From contig JAGAOO010000083.1 in the NCBI GenBank assembly GCA_017623675.1, positions 1 through 64,000 of the forward strand: 64,000 nt of DNA. The letters are read 5' to 3'. Positions 24,430 to 33,143 of this stretch are shown one piece after another. Numbering within the stretch: position 1 is the stretch's first letter; every line of letters begins with the position of its first letter. Under the pieces are notes generated by a model, which saw only the letters and a list, made by a program, of their open reading frames with translations, did not search any database and was not told the origin of the DNA. The stretch comes from Lachnospiraceae bacterium (GTDB lineage Bacteria; Bacillota; Clostridia; Lachnospirales; Lachnospiraceae). The position numbers were made by a program, and so were the translations under genes.

Positions 24430-24792
24430 ATGATGGATCAAGGGTTTGAACAGGTAGCAAGCATGGGAATAGGAATGACGTTGTTGATGGCTATTATGTC
24501 ATTCGTTATATTTGCTATGGCTATTGGTGTAATGATATTCATTTTCTCACGAGTATTGAAGCAAAGCAGGGATAATCAGAAGGCACCTGAATTGAGTGTG
24601 TATGCTACGGTTGTTTCAAAGCGTATGCGTGTCATGAATGAAATAACAAGTTATTTTGCGACGTTCCAGGTGGATAGTGGTGACCGAATGGAGTTCCACC
24701 TCACGGGGAATGATTATGCAATGCTGGCGGAAGGTGACTATGGGCAATTGTCGTTTAAGGGAACTGAGTTCCTTGAATTTGTACGAAAATAA
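24430..24792 (+). CDS. DUF2500-family membrane protein
   Basis: The product (120 residues from ATG 24430, or 122 from TTG 24424) has one N-terminal membrane helix and a small beta domain. The domain reads LSVYATVVSKRMRV, FATFQVDSGDRMEFHLTGND and LAEGDYGQLSFKGTEFLEF, the layout of DUF2500 proteins. GGAGG (24415-24419) is 10 bases before the ATG. DUF2500 proteins resemble small OB-like sensor or cell-envelope domains, with no established function. Confidence 0.75.
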   Translation: MMDQGFEQVASMGIGMTLLMAIMSFVIFAMAIGVMIFIFSRVLKQSRDNQKAPELSVYATVVSKRMRVMNEITSYFATFQVDSGDRMEFHLTGNDYAMLAEGDYGQLSFKGTEFLEFVRK

Positions 24793-24838
24793 CATATTTG
24801 AAAGATAAATATCTCTTGTGTACTTCATTGATTATTTC

Positions 24839-24880
24839 GGCACTAAACAGAGTCTTCAGAAGGCAGGTTTAGTGCTGTTT
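24839..24880. terminator. shared hairpin between convergent genes
   Basis: GCACTAAAC (24840-24848) pairs with GTTTAGTGC (24867-24875), followed on the plus strand by TGTTTG. Part of the stem lies in the last codons of the LuxR-type gene on the minus strand. It probably ends the DUF2500 transcript. Confidence 0.5.
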
Positions 24881-26268
24881 GTAGTTCAACACGATTCGCA
24901 CAGCCGGTCTTTTTCAGAATGTTGCGGACATGAAATTTAACAGTATTTTCTGAAATGAAAAGTTTGGCTGATATCTCACTATTAGACAATCCTGTAATAA
25001 TCAGTTTCAACACTTCGGCTTCACGAGCAGAAATCTCATGCTTCTGAATGAATATCTGGAGACGATCTTCTGCACTGAGGCTGGATGATGCAGGAGCCAT
25101 ATATAATTTGTTGTAGAGAAGGAAGAATAAAATAAAAGTTATGACAAAGCAGATGCTGGATATCAGCACAAGTAAGACACGCTGACTATTAAGCATTATG
25201 CCTGCAAGACTGCCGAAAGCATCGCCTATTCTTCCGAATAACAGCCCAAATCCTGCAACAGGCAGAAGTTCTTCTCTTGATGTAGATATATCTGTAAATA
25301 TAGTAACACGAAAGACTGTGAAAAAACCAAAGAAGATATATCCCAGAATCCATAGGATGATACTGGCATTTATTTCGCCGGATAATGCAATCATCGCAAA
25401 AGGAAATACGAGTGCAAGGAGACAACTCACTGCACCGCATTTTCTGCTGTAGGTTCCGATGATGCCTGCAAGGACTAGACCAATCGCATAGAATGCTCTT
25501 GAGAATTCAAGGCTGATTCCGGATGAAATATCACCCATTGGAAAATAAAAGCCGATGCCACGTGTCAGACTGAGTAGCAATATGGTTAATCCGGCAAGAA
25601 TGATGGTACTTGTGGATATGGTTTGACCGACAGAGGATATCGATTCATTCGATGCCATGCCTTTCTCGGATATGATGAATGCAACCGTGATACAAATCAG
25701 AATTCCGTATGCGATTAAGGCGTAATCAGAGCGGAGAAAGTTGCTTTTATCTATAAGAGAAATTAGCCAGGAAATAATACTTGAGACACCGTAGGCTGTA
25801 CCGAATACCAGTGGTCGATATTTTGAATTAATCTGTATAGCAAGTATAGTGAGATAAAAGCCTGCAATGATTCCATGGAAGAAATTCATCATATAACCGG
25901 CAACCAGTGCAAAGATTAGCTGTCCGGCTAATGCGGCCAGAATTATGAAAATGAAATCAATACCAATACATATAATAAAGAGGGACTTTTAAGAGGGACT
26001 TTTTGTAAAAGAAGTCTCTCTTATATTTTAATAGGATGCTAAAGCATAATAAACCGAATGCCTGAAATATATATCCAATGACTTCCGTCAACCAATCTAC
26101 GGAAGCTGCATTTGTAAGTTCTAACAGATTGTACATCCAGGATAGGTAGCCGGTAGCTGTCCACAGGAAGCATAATGCTATAATCGTTCCATATTGGATA
26201 TTCTTGTGTAGGATAGGGTGGGTAGGCTTGTTATTCATGGTAGTTTTCTCTTTTGTCTCTGTTGGCAT
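24843..26268 (-). pseudogene. membrane-anchored LuxR regulator broken by a 13-bp tandem duplication
   Basis: ATG 26268 opens MPTETKEKTTMNNKPTHPIL with the first helices of an MFS-like domain and reads to KRDFFYKKSL, then a stop at 25957. The body resumes in another frame (GIDFIFIILAALAGQLIFAL) and ends with a LuxR helix-turn-helix (EISAREAEVLKLIITGLSNS, FISENTVKFHVRNILKKTGC). The frames are separated by a perfect 13-base tandem repeat at 25978-26003. Removing one copy joins them as KKSLFIICIGID in a 471-codon gene, the same length as the repaired gene at 310-1723. The downstream piece from 25892 could be expressed alone, without the first helices. Confidence 0.85.
25978..26003. repeat. perfect 13-bp tandem duplication
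   Basis: AAGAGGGACTTTT occurs twice in a row (25978-25990 and 25991-26003). It causes the frameshift in the LuxR-type gene. It is reversible in principle by slippage or recombination. Confidence 0.9.
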
Positions 26269-26351
26269 AGTCGTTCTTCTCTCCTTTTTGTTAATTATAT
26301 TTTATAGGATTTTTTATGATATTTCAATTCATAATAAGCAGGTATGGGGGC

Positions 26352-26404
26352 ACCTATCCCAAAACTACCCCCGCTGTTTTTGGGGAATTTTGGATATCTA
26401 CCCC
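26352..26404. promoter_or_regulatory. CTAYYCC box cluster in a divergent intergenic region
   Basis: CTATCCC (26354-26360) and CTACCCC (26365-26371) are 11 bases apart, and a further CTACCCC is at 26398-26404. CCCAAAAC (26358-26365) and GTTTTTGGG (26376-26384) are also inverted. The region lies between the LuxR-type gene (leftwards) and the lipoprotein gene (rightwards), and 19 of its bases match 7902-7920 at 17 positions. It is a candidate operator for a LuxR protein. Confidence 0.45.
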
Positions 26405-26507
26405 TTATGGTTGTAGAAGAATTATGGTAGAACAGGTAGAATTAGTATTGATTTACTGAAAATAAAATCGCGAAAGAAACAAAAGGAAGAGAACAAGGAG
26501 GGATAGG

Positions 26508-27689
26508 ATGAAGCAATTTAGAACAATGGGACGATGGAAACAATTAATTGCAATTGGAATGCTGCTTATGCTTGTATTTTCGACAACTGCTTGCAGACTG
26601 ATTGATTTGAGTAAACTGGTGGGTACTGAGAGTACCGAGGATGCCGAGGATACCCGGAATACCGGTGGATGGGGCAACATGGAGGAACAACCAAACACTA
26701 CTGTACAGGGAGCTCAGAGACCGGTAGTGAATATTTCTGAAACAAAGGCACAGCAACTTCAGAATAGCTTGGTTTCCTATTCTGATCCGAACGGAACCTT
26801 TACCGCAATGATTCCGGAAGGCTGGGCAGTGTCAACAGCCGGATATGACATGATGTATTGGATTCGAATTTATGATCCGGAAAATCCTGATTTACAGGTT
26901 TTTACATTATTAAAGACCGAATGTTTGTTAATGGATCAGAATTCAAAGGATTTCTATCAAGCATATGGTTCGCTTGCACTATATGCAACGTTTGCAGATA
27001 TGATAGTAGTGGAAGAAGTAGATGATTTCTATGAGAACTTTATGGATTTTTGTGCTTTTATGGCAACATATGAACCGACCTATGAAGGATTTGAGTATCC
27101 ACAAATCAATAATTTTGAAACATTGGAAAAATTTCCTTTGAATTCTTTTATGGCAGATGTTGCACTGGAGGATACTGTCATTCATGGTACATTTGATGAT
27201 AACTATACCGGTGCAAAGGGGGAGGGGATGTTTACCGGAACCCTTTGTAGAGGATTTGTAGCGAATGGTGTTGGCTGTAATATGATGTATAATATTAGTG
27301 CAATTACGTCTCCATATGGAGAATTGGCTGAGTATGAGGCGGTGTTGAGTCAGATTTTAGGATCTGTTCAGTATACAGATGTTTTTGTTCAAACGGTAAT
27401 GGTTGACCAGCAGATTAAGGCAGCGGGTGCCGCACAGGTGAATCAGACTATGCAAGAAACATCAGATATCATTACACAGGGATGGTATGCTCGTCAGACA
27501 AGCTATGACATTATTTCAGAAAAGCAGTCGGATGCTATACTGGGATATGAACGAGTTTATGATGTCGAAACCGGAGAGGTGTATCGGGCCTATGATGGAT
27601 TTATGGGTCGAGACGATATTAAAGGATTCTATGAACCGGTTACGGATGATATGTATTCAGAGCCTTTGTCCGGATACATTAATGAATAA
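26508..27689 (+). CDS. lipoprotein of unknown function
   Basis: The 393-residue protein starts at ATG 26508 behind AAGGAGGG. It carries a lipoprotein signal (IAIGMLLMLVFSTTACRL, cysteine in the lipobox) and an acidic linker with NTGGWGNMEEQPNTT. The main domain begins YSDPNGTFTAMIPEGWAVST, a start seen in PsbP-like or surface lipoproteins. It has four cysteines and many aromatic residues (YWIRIYDPENPDLQVFTL). No catalytic motif is apparent. It stands divergent from the broken LuxR-type regulator, with shared CTAYYCC boxes between, so it may have been a target. A terminator follows at 27715. Confidence 0.7.
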   Translation: MKQFRTMGRWKQLIAIGMLLMLVFSTTACRLIDLSKLVGTESTEDAEDTRNTGGWGNMEEQPNTTVQGAQRPVVNISETKAQQLQNSLVSYSDPNGTFTAMIPEGWAVSTAGYDMMYWIRIYDPENPDLQVFTLLKTECLLMDQNSKDFYQAYGSLALYATFADMIVVEEVDDFYENFMDFCAFMATYEPTYEGFEYPQINNFETLEKFPLNSFMADVALEDTVIHGTFDDNYTGAKGEGMFTGTLCRGFVANGVGCNMMYNISAITSPYGELAEYEAVLSQILGSVQYTDVFVQTVMVDQQIKAAGAAQVNQTMQETSDIITQGWYARQTSYDIISEKQSDAILGYERVYDVETGEVYRAYDGFMGRDDIKGFYEPVTDDMYSEPLSGYINE

Positions 27690-27714
27690 GAATATTTAGT
27701 AAGAAAATTATTTT

Positions 27715-27749
27715 GGGGACGCTTCTTGTGTTATGAGGAGCGTCCCTTT
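27715..27749 (+). terminator. intrinsic terminator
   Basis: GGGACGCTTCT (27716-27726) pairs with AGGAGCGTCCC, with one mismatch, then TTT. It closes the lipoprotein gene. Confidence 0.6.
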
Positions 27750-27755
27750 GCTATA

Positions 27756-27804
27756 TTACATAATGTAAAATATAGTTGACAAAATGTAATATATATGGTA
27801 TTCT
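27756..27804 (+). promoter_or_regulatory. promoter with adjacent TTACATAATGTAA palindrome
   Basis: TTGACA (27776-27781) and TATTCT (27799-27804) are 17 bases apart. A perfect 13-base palindrome, TTACATAATGTAA (27756-27768), lies just upstream, and another ATGTAA (27784-27789) falls in the spacer. This suits an operator for the XRE regulator encoded at 28905. Confidence 0.55.
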
Positions 27805-27881
27805 CAAATAGAACCGAGAAAGAAATCAATCTTTGGTGTAAGAAACTCTGAAAAGAAATGTTTGAAAGATGAGGAATTATT

Positions 27882-28901
27882 ATGAAGAAAAAAGGGTTAA
27901 TCATTGGTATTGCATGTATTTGCATCGTCTTACTAATAGGTCTTTATTTCCTATTTGGAAATAGGGGAGAAACCATAACGGATTTTAGGTTTACGGAGGA
28001 TATTGTGGTTGAGAATGGAGTGGCAGATATAGCCGAGTCAGAGATTCCATTTACCTTAGGGGAGGATGGAACCTATGTTATGCATACCACATGGAATGCA
28101 AAGGAAGATGGTATGATATCCGGGCTTGCAGTGTATAATCCGGCAGGAGAAATTGTATTTTGTGTTACCGGTGAGAGTGTAGAGGCAGATTCTATTGAAG
28201 TCGAATTAGAGGCAGGAGAGTACATTGCTCATTACTATTATATGACAAATGAAGAAGCGGTGAATGCATTAGTGGAAAAGTCTGGTGCGGATGAGTATGG
28301 TGATGAACCATATACCTATGCTGTAAATGGAACCTATGAAATAACATATCAGTTTTCTATCCGGAAGACAGATGGAATGAATATCTGGTTATGTTTGGGA
28401 GTGTTAGCCGGTGTCGTGATTGGTGCAATTCTAATAATTGTGGTATTAACATTGACCAAGACCGATGGTAATATAGAACCGAAATACGATGAACGGCAAT
28501 TACTGGAACGGGGCAAAGGTTTTAAGTTAGGCTTTTTTGTAGAAATGATATATACAGCATTCTTAATTCTAATGTATATTATGGAGATTAAAGTGCCGGT
28601 TGCTACGGAAGTTCTGCTGTTCTTTGGAATTTTACTCAGCGTATCCGTATATGCCATCTATTGCATTCGAAAGGAAGCCTATATTTCCTTAAATGAAAAT
28701 GCAAAGAAAATTAATATTGTATTTCTCGTGATTGGAATTGAGAATCTGCTTATTGGGGTAAGTCATTGTTTTTCCGGAGGAATGATTCAGGATGGTGTCC
28801 TTGCATTTCGCTCTTTGAATTTAATATGCGGTATCTTTATGATGATTATGAGCATTGTAATTGGAACCAGTCAAATGGGAAAGAAGGAAGAGGAGGAGTA
28901 G
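27882..28901 (+). CDS. membrane protein with YDERQ motif, partner of an XRE regulator
   Basis: The 339-residue protein has one N-terminal helix (GLIIGIACICIVLLIGLYFL), an extracellular beta-rich domain of about 140 residues, then five or so helices. EPKYDERQLLERGKGF follows the second helix; YDERQ is typical of membrane proteins co-encoded with small XRE regulators. Translation starts at ATG 27882. The small regulator gene begins four bases after the stop. The pair may sense the envelope or membrane state, but no function is established. Confidence 0.65.
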   Translation: MKKKGLIIGIACICIVLLIGLYFLFGNRGETITDFRFTEDIVVENGVADIAESEIPFTLGEDGTYVMHTTWNAKEDGMISGLAVYNPAGEIVFCVTGESVEADSIEVELEAGEYIAHYYYMTNEEAVNALVEKSGADEYGDEPYTYAVNGTYEITYQFSIRKTDGMNIWLCLGVLAGVVIGAILIIVVLTLTKTDGNIEPKYDERQLLERGKGFKLGFFVEMIYTAFLILMYIMEIKVPVATEVLLFFGILLSVSVYAIYCIRKEAYISLNENAKKINIVFLVIGIENLLIGVSHCFSGGMIQDGVLAFRSLNLICGIFMMIMSIVIGTSQMGKKEEEE

Positions 28902-28904
28902 CCT

Positions 28905-29099
28905 GTGAAGAATTTGAAATTGAAATCAGCACGTGCTGCTCTGGATTTATCGCAACAGGAATTGGCAGAGAAGGTTGGAGTATCAAGGCAGACAATTAAT
29001 GCCATAGAAAAGGGAGATTACAATCCTACTATTCAGTTGTGTAAAAGTATTTGCAAGGTGCTGGGAAAGACCTTGGATGAATTGTTTTGGGACGATTAA
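28905..29099 (+). CDS. small XRE-family helix-turn-helix regulator
   Basis: The 64-residue protein starts at GTG 28905 after GGAGGAG. It reads KSARAALDLSQQELAEKVGV, then SRQTINAIEKGDYNPTIQLC and ends LDELFWDD, a complete XRE domain with nothing else. Its close spacing to the membrane protein upstream implies co-transcription, and it is a likely autorepressor through the palindrome at 27756-27768. Confidence 0.85.
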   Translation: MKNLKLKSARAALDLSQQELAEKVGVSRQTINAIEKGDYNPTIQLCKSICKVLGKTLDELFWDD

Positions 29100-29226
29100 T
29101 ACTATATCGATGACGCAACAGACATCTAAGAATTGACAATTCCTCTAAATAGGTGTACGGTATATCATGTTCTATTTTATATAATAGACAACATATAGTT
29201 TGATAGAAAGATATGGAGGATGAATT

Positions 29227-29655
29227 ATGAATTTAACAAAATTTGGTATTTCAGCAGCGTTGATTAGTGTCGTTGGTTATTTTGCAGGGTACGTAGGAAT
29301 TGTACCAATGGTTCTTCTTTTTATCTTCGCATTATATTCAGATGCGGACATTGTGGTTAAGAAGAATGTAACACAGGCAACCATTTTATCTATTTTCTTC
29401 AGCATAGTTGTAACAGTTTTAGCAGCTTGCAGCAGTGGATACATAGATTTTATCGGACTGTTTAGTGAGGCTTACAATGTATATAATGTGCTGAGTAAGT
29501 TGAATTTCTGTAGCTGGCTGGTTACAATTTGTAACATTCTTGAATTTGCAGTAATGATTTATGCAGTTATTGCTTCGTTCAAAGGTAATGTAGTAAAATT
29601 ACCGGTTATCAGCAAGCTGGTAAATAAGCATTTCGGAGAAGAAAATGTTCAGTAA
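29227..29655 (+). CDS. small integral membrane protein of unknown function
   Basis: The 142-residue protein starts at ATG 29227 behind GGAGG. It has about four hydrophobic segments (SAALISVVGYFAGYVGIVPM, ATILSIFFSIVVTVLAACSS, CSWLVTICNILEFAVMIYAV) and a basic C-terminus. No conserved motif was recognised. It stands alone between the XRE gene and a perfect terminator. Confidence 0.55.
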   Translation: MNLTKFGISAALISVVGYFAGYVGIVPMVLLFIFALYSDADIVVKKNVTQATILSIFFSIVVTVLAACSSGYIDFIGLFSEAYNVYNVLSKLNFCSWLVTICNILEFAVMIYAVIASFKGNVVKLPVISKLVNKHFGEENVQ

Positions 29656-29743
29656 ATTAGAAAAGTAAGAAGGTATAATTTAGAAAATTGTACCCTTGAC
29701 TTTTGAAAAAATCATTGATAAACTTAGTAAGTCGAGTGGCTAA

Positions 29744-29775
29744 GGCGTAAATCCAGATAGGATTTACGCCTTTTT
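29744..29775 (+). terminator. intrinsic terminator
   Basis: GGCGTAAATCC (29744-29754) pairs perfectly with GGATTTACGCC (29760-29770), then TTTTT. Confidence 0.85.
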
Positions 29776-29842
29776 GTCGTCTACTCGAAAAAATGGTTAT
29801 GGCAGCTTTCCGAAAAAGTCTCCAAAGAGAAATGGAGGAAAC

Positions 29843-31246
29843 ATGAAAAAAGAAGAAACAACTAACAAAATGGGTACAAAGCCGATTCCTAATCTTTTGC
29901 TTTCTATGGGAACCCCGATGATTTTGTCAATGATGATGCAGGCATTATATAACATTGTAGATAGTGCTTTTGTATCCAATATACCAGGTAATGGTGAGCA
30001 GGCATTAAATGCTTTAACACTGGCTTTTCCAGTACAGATGTTGATGGTAGCCTTGGGAATTGGAACCGGAGTAGGGGTAAATGCTTTATTGGCGAAAAGC
30101 CTGGGACAAGAGGATGGAGAGAAGGTGAATCGAACCGCCGGTAATGGAGTGTTGCTTGCAGGAATCATCTATATTTTGTGCGTATTATTTGGAGTATTTG
30201 GTGTTGATGCTTATGTGGGAACGCAGACAACCAATTCTCAAATCATTACTATGGCAGTGGAATATTTGAAAATCTGCTGTATCTTATCCTTTGGTATTGT
30301 ATTCTTTTCGTTATATGAAAAGATTTTACAGGCAACCGGACGTTCCCTGTTCTCTACAATTGCTCAAATTGCAGGAGCAGTCACGAATATTGTTCTGGAT
30401 CCAATCTTCATTTATGGTTTAATTGGCTGCCCGGAAATGGGTGTAAAGGGTGCTGCTTATGCAACTGTGATTGGACAAATTGTGTCAATGGTCGTTGCCT
30501 TGCTGTTCCATTTTATATGGAATAAAGAAATTAGTAATAAACTTATGTATTTGGTGCCATCAGGAAAAATTATATTAGGTATCTATTCCATCGGTCTGCC
30601 TGCAATTATTGCACAGGCATTGATGTCCGTAATGACATATGGATTAAATGTAATTCTGGTAACCATAGATGAGGCAGTAGTAACGGCATATGGGTTATTT
30701 TACAAGATACAGCAGTTTATCTTATTTGCAGCGTTTGGTCTGCGTGATGCGATTACACCCGTAGTATCCTTTAATCATGGTATGAGGAGCAAAGAAAGAG
30801 TAAAAGAAGGAATTCGATATGGAACGTTGTACACGCTGGTGATTATGGTATTGGGCTTGCTGCTGTTAGAACTTTTTGCAAAACCAATTTCAACCACTTT
30901 TGGTTTGTCCGGAGTCACACAGCAGTTTTGTATAGATGCAATGAGGATAGTATCCATTAGCTTTTTATTTGCAGGCGTGAACATAGCGTTCCAGGGTGTA
31001 TTTCAAGCACTGGATAGTGGATTCGAGTCGCTGGTTATTTCTATCTGTCGACAGTTCTTATTTGTACTGCCGGTGGCGTGGGGATTTGCACAGCTTGGAA
31101 AACAATCTACAGACTGGATTTGGACGGTTTGGCTGACATTTCCGATAGCAGAAATTATTTCCTGTATCATATCGGTGCTTTTCATGAAGAGAATCATGGG
31201 AAAGAAAGTCAGTACTGTGGAATTAGGAATCAATCTTTACATATAA
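29843..31246 (+). CDS. MATE-family multidrug or metabolite exporter
   Basis: From ATG 29843 (GGAGG nearby) the protein has 467 residues and about 12 helices. It shows MGTPMILSMMMQALYNIVDS and FVSNIPGNGEQALNALTLAF at the start, GIGTGVGVNALLAKSLGQED, and in the second half ALMSVMTYGLNVILVTIDEA. These are the repeated MATE motifs of DinF/NorM-type exporters that use Na+ or H+ gradients. An upstream ATG at 29774 lies over the preceding terminator and has no site. The substrate is unknown. Confidence 0.85.
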   Translation: MKKEETTNKMGTKPIPNLLLSMGTPMILSMMMQALYNIVDSAFVSNIPGNGEQALNALTLAFPVQMLMVALGIGTGVGVNALLAKSLGQEDGEKVNRTAGNGVLLAGIIYILCVLFGVFGVDAYVGTQTTNSQIITMAVEYLKICCILSFGIVFFSLYEKILQATGRSLFSTIAQIAGAVTNIVLDPIFIYGLIGCPEMGVKGAAYATVIGQIVSMVVALLFHFIWNKEISNKLMYLVPSGKIILGIYSIGLPAIIAQALMSVMTYGLNVILVTIDEAVVTAYGLFYKIQQFILFAAFGLRDAITPVVSFNHGMRSKERVKEGIRYGTLYTLVIMVLGLLLLELFAKPISTTFGLSGVTQQFCIDAMRIVSISFLFAGVNIAFQGVFQALDSGFESLVISICRQFLFVLPVAWGFAQLGKQSTDWIWTVWLTFPIAEIISCIISVLFMKRIMGKKVSTVELGINLYI

Positions 31247-31360
31247 AACGGTGCTTTCTCTATACTCATATTTTACAAAGATATTACTGACAAATGATAG
31301 TGGAAAATGAACAATAACTATATGCTTGATAGGTAGTGAGTGAAGAAAGGAAATAAGAAT

Positions 31361-33042
31361 ATGAATAAAAAGCAAGCATCCATTTTGACTGTCATTCAAC
31401 ATGCGTTGCGACAAAATCAAAGAATATTCTTTGGGATGTCGTTAGTATTTGTTTTGATAACAGGATATTTTTTGTGGAATCTAAAGGAAATTCAAAGAAA
31501 AAATGTAGAGATACGAAATGTAGTTTACCAATTAGAAGTAGATAATCTTAATGAACAAAACAGTGTATTCAAACTGTGTTTGGCAACAGACCCGGAAGTA
31601 AGAAGCGAGTATTCGACAATGTGCGATACATACGATATAGAGATACAAAATCATTTGAAAACGCTGCGTCAGCATATGCCGAAAGGGAAGAGACGTTGAA
31701 TCAGATACAATTGACTCTTCAAAGTGCCTTACGGTCTAGGCAAATGGCAGTTTTGAATGGCAGCATTCATGGAGATGGGAGTGCTGCGTTAAAGTTACTA
31801 AATGAAGAATACTTACCTCAAATGCAGGAGGTAGATAGCTTGTGTCAGAATATGTCTCAAAGAGTTACCACTGAGTGTCAGAGAAAAATAGAACATATGG
31901 TAATTGTAATGATAGGAACAATCATAGTATTAATATCAGTAATGATTGCTTTGATGATATATACCAGTCGCAAAAAGAAGAAAATACAATCCCTGATTCA
32001 AGTTCCTATTCAAGAAATAACAATTGCCATGCAAGAATTAGAACGAGGGAATTTGAACTATGAGAGTAATTATCACTCTGAAAATGAAATGGGACAATTG
32101 ACAGATAGCGTTCGAAAGACTATGCATATTTTGCAAGGATATATTAGTAACATTGAACAAGTGCTTCATGCATTGGCAAAAAAGCAATACAACATAGAAA
32201 ACACATATGAATACACTGGAGATTTTTTGCGTATATCAAAGGCTCTGGATAGCATTGTTGATGGATTAAATGATACTATGTTTGAAATAACGGATTGTAT
32301 GAATCGTGTTGAAGTAGCTGGAGATCAGGTAAATCAATCTTCCGTTAGCCTAGCACAGGATACAATGGATAATGCGGCGACAATTGAAGAATTGTCTGCG
32401 TCAATGGAGGAAATTGTAATACAGGTGCAAGAAAATCTGCTTCAAATGAAAGCAGTCAATCAACAGGAACAAGAAATGACTCAACATGTAGAAGATTGTT
32501 GGGAGAGAATGCATCGTTTGCAAGAGGTTATGGTGGAAACTGTAACTGCGACGGATTTGTTAAAAAACTTCATGAAGGATATGGATGATATTACAGCTCA
32601 GATTAATTTATTGTCCTTAAATGCGACTATTGAAGCAGCACGAGCCGGAGAAGCAGGTAGAGGTTTTGTTGTGGTGGCCGAAGAAATTAGAAAATTGTCT
32701 GCAAAAATAATGATTGTTACGGGAAAATCAAAAAAGTATATACAAGATTGTATGGGAATGGTACAAACGGGAATGATGGAAATTCAAAATATGGGGGATG
32801 TGGTTTCTCAGATTTTCGAACAAATACAGTCTATTCAGGAAAAGGTTGAGGCTACATCTGAAGTTTCGGATGCTCAACTTATGGAAATGCAGAATTTTGA
32901 AAAGGGTATTTCTGATATGGCTCAAGTTGTTCAAAATGATTCTGAATTAGCAGAAATGTTAGATGACCAGGCGGAAATTATGCGACAGTCAGTGGAAGCA
33001 ATTTCTGTTAAAATACAGGAATTTCAATTGCGTACGGTCTAA
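31361..33042 (+). pseudogene. methyl-accepting chemotaxis protein, frameshifted
   Basis: ATG 31361 begins MNKKQASILTVIQHALRQNQ with a first membrane helix. The sensor domain ([20 protein letters not shown]) reads to about 31670, where the frame changes. The rest continues as [20 protein letters not shown], a second helix ([20 protein letters not shown]), a HAMP region and the signalling domain with its tip [20 protein letters not shown]. One small indel near 31650-31680 would restore a protein of about 560 residues. As it stands neither half can work as a transmembrane receptor. No chemotaxis genes are nearby. Confidence 0.7.
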
Positions 33043-33072
33043 AACTAAATCATTTGAAGTAGTGTTAAAAGC

Positions 33073-33118
33073 TTAGCCTGCCCTAAACGATTGTGAGTTG
33101 GTTTTGAGAGCAGGCTAA
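33073..33118. terminator. bidirectional hairpin
   Basis: TTAGCCTGC (33073-33081) pairs with GCAGGCTAA (33110-33118). It lies between the chemoreceptor and the leftward KAS II gene; a TTTT run follows on the minus strand. Confidence 0.5.
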
Positions 33119-33143
33119 TAATATATATGTTTAAGAACCGGTA

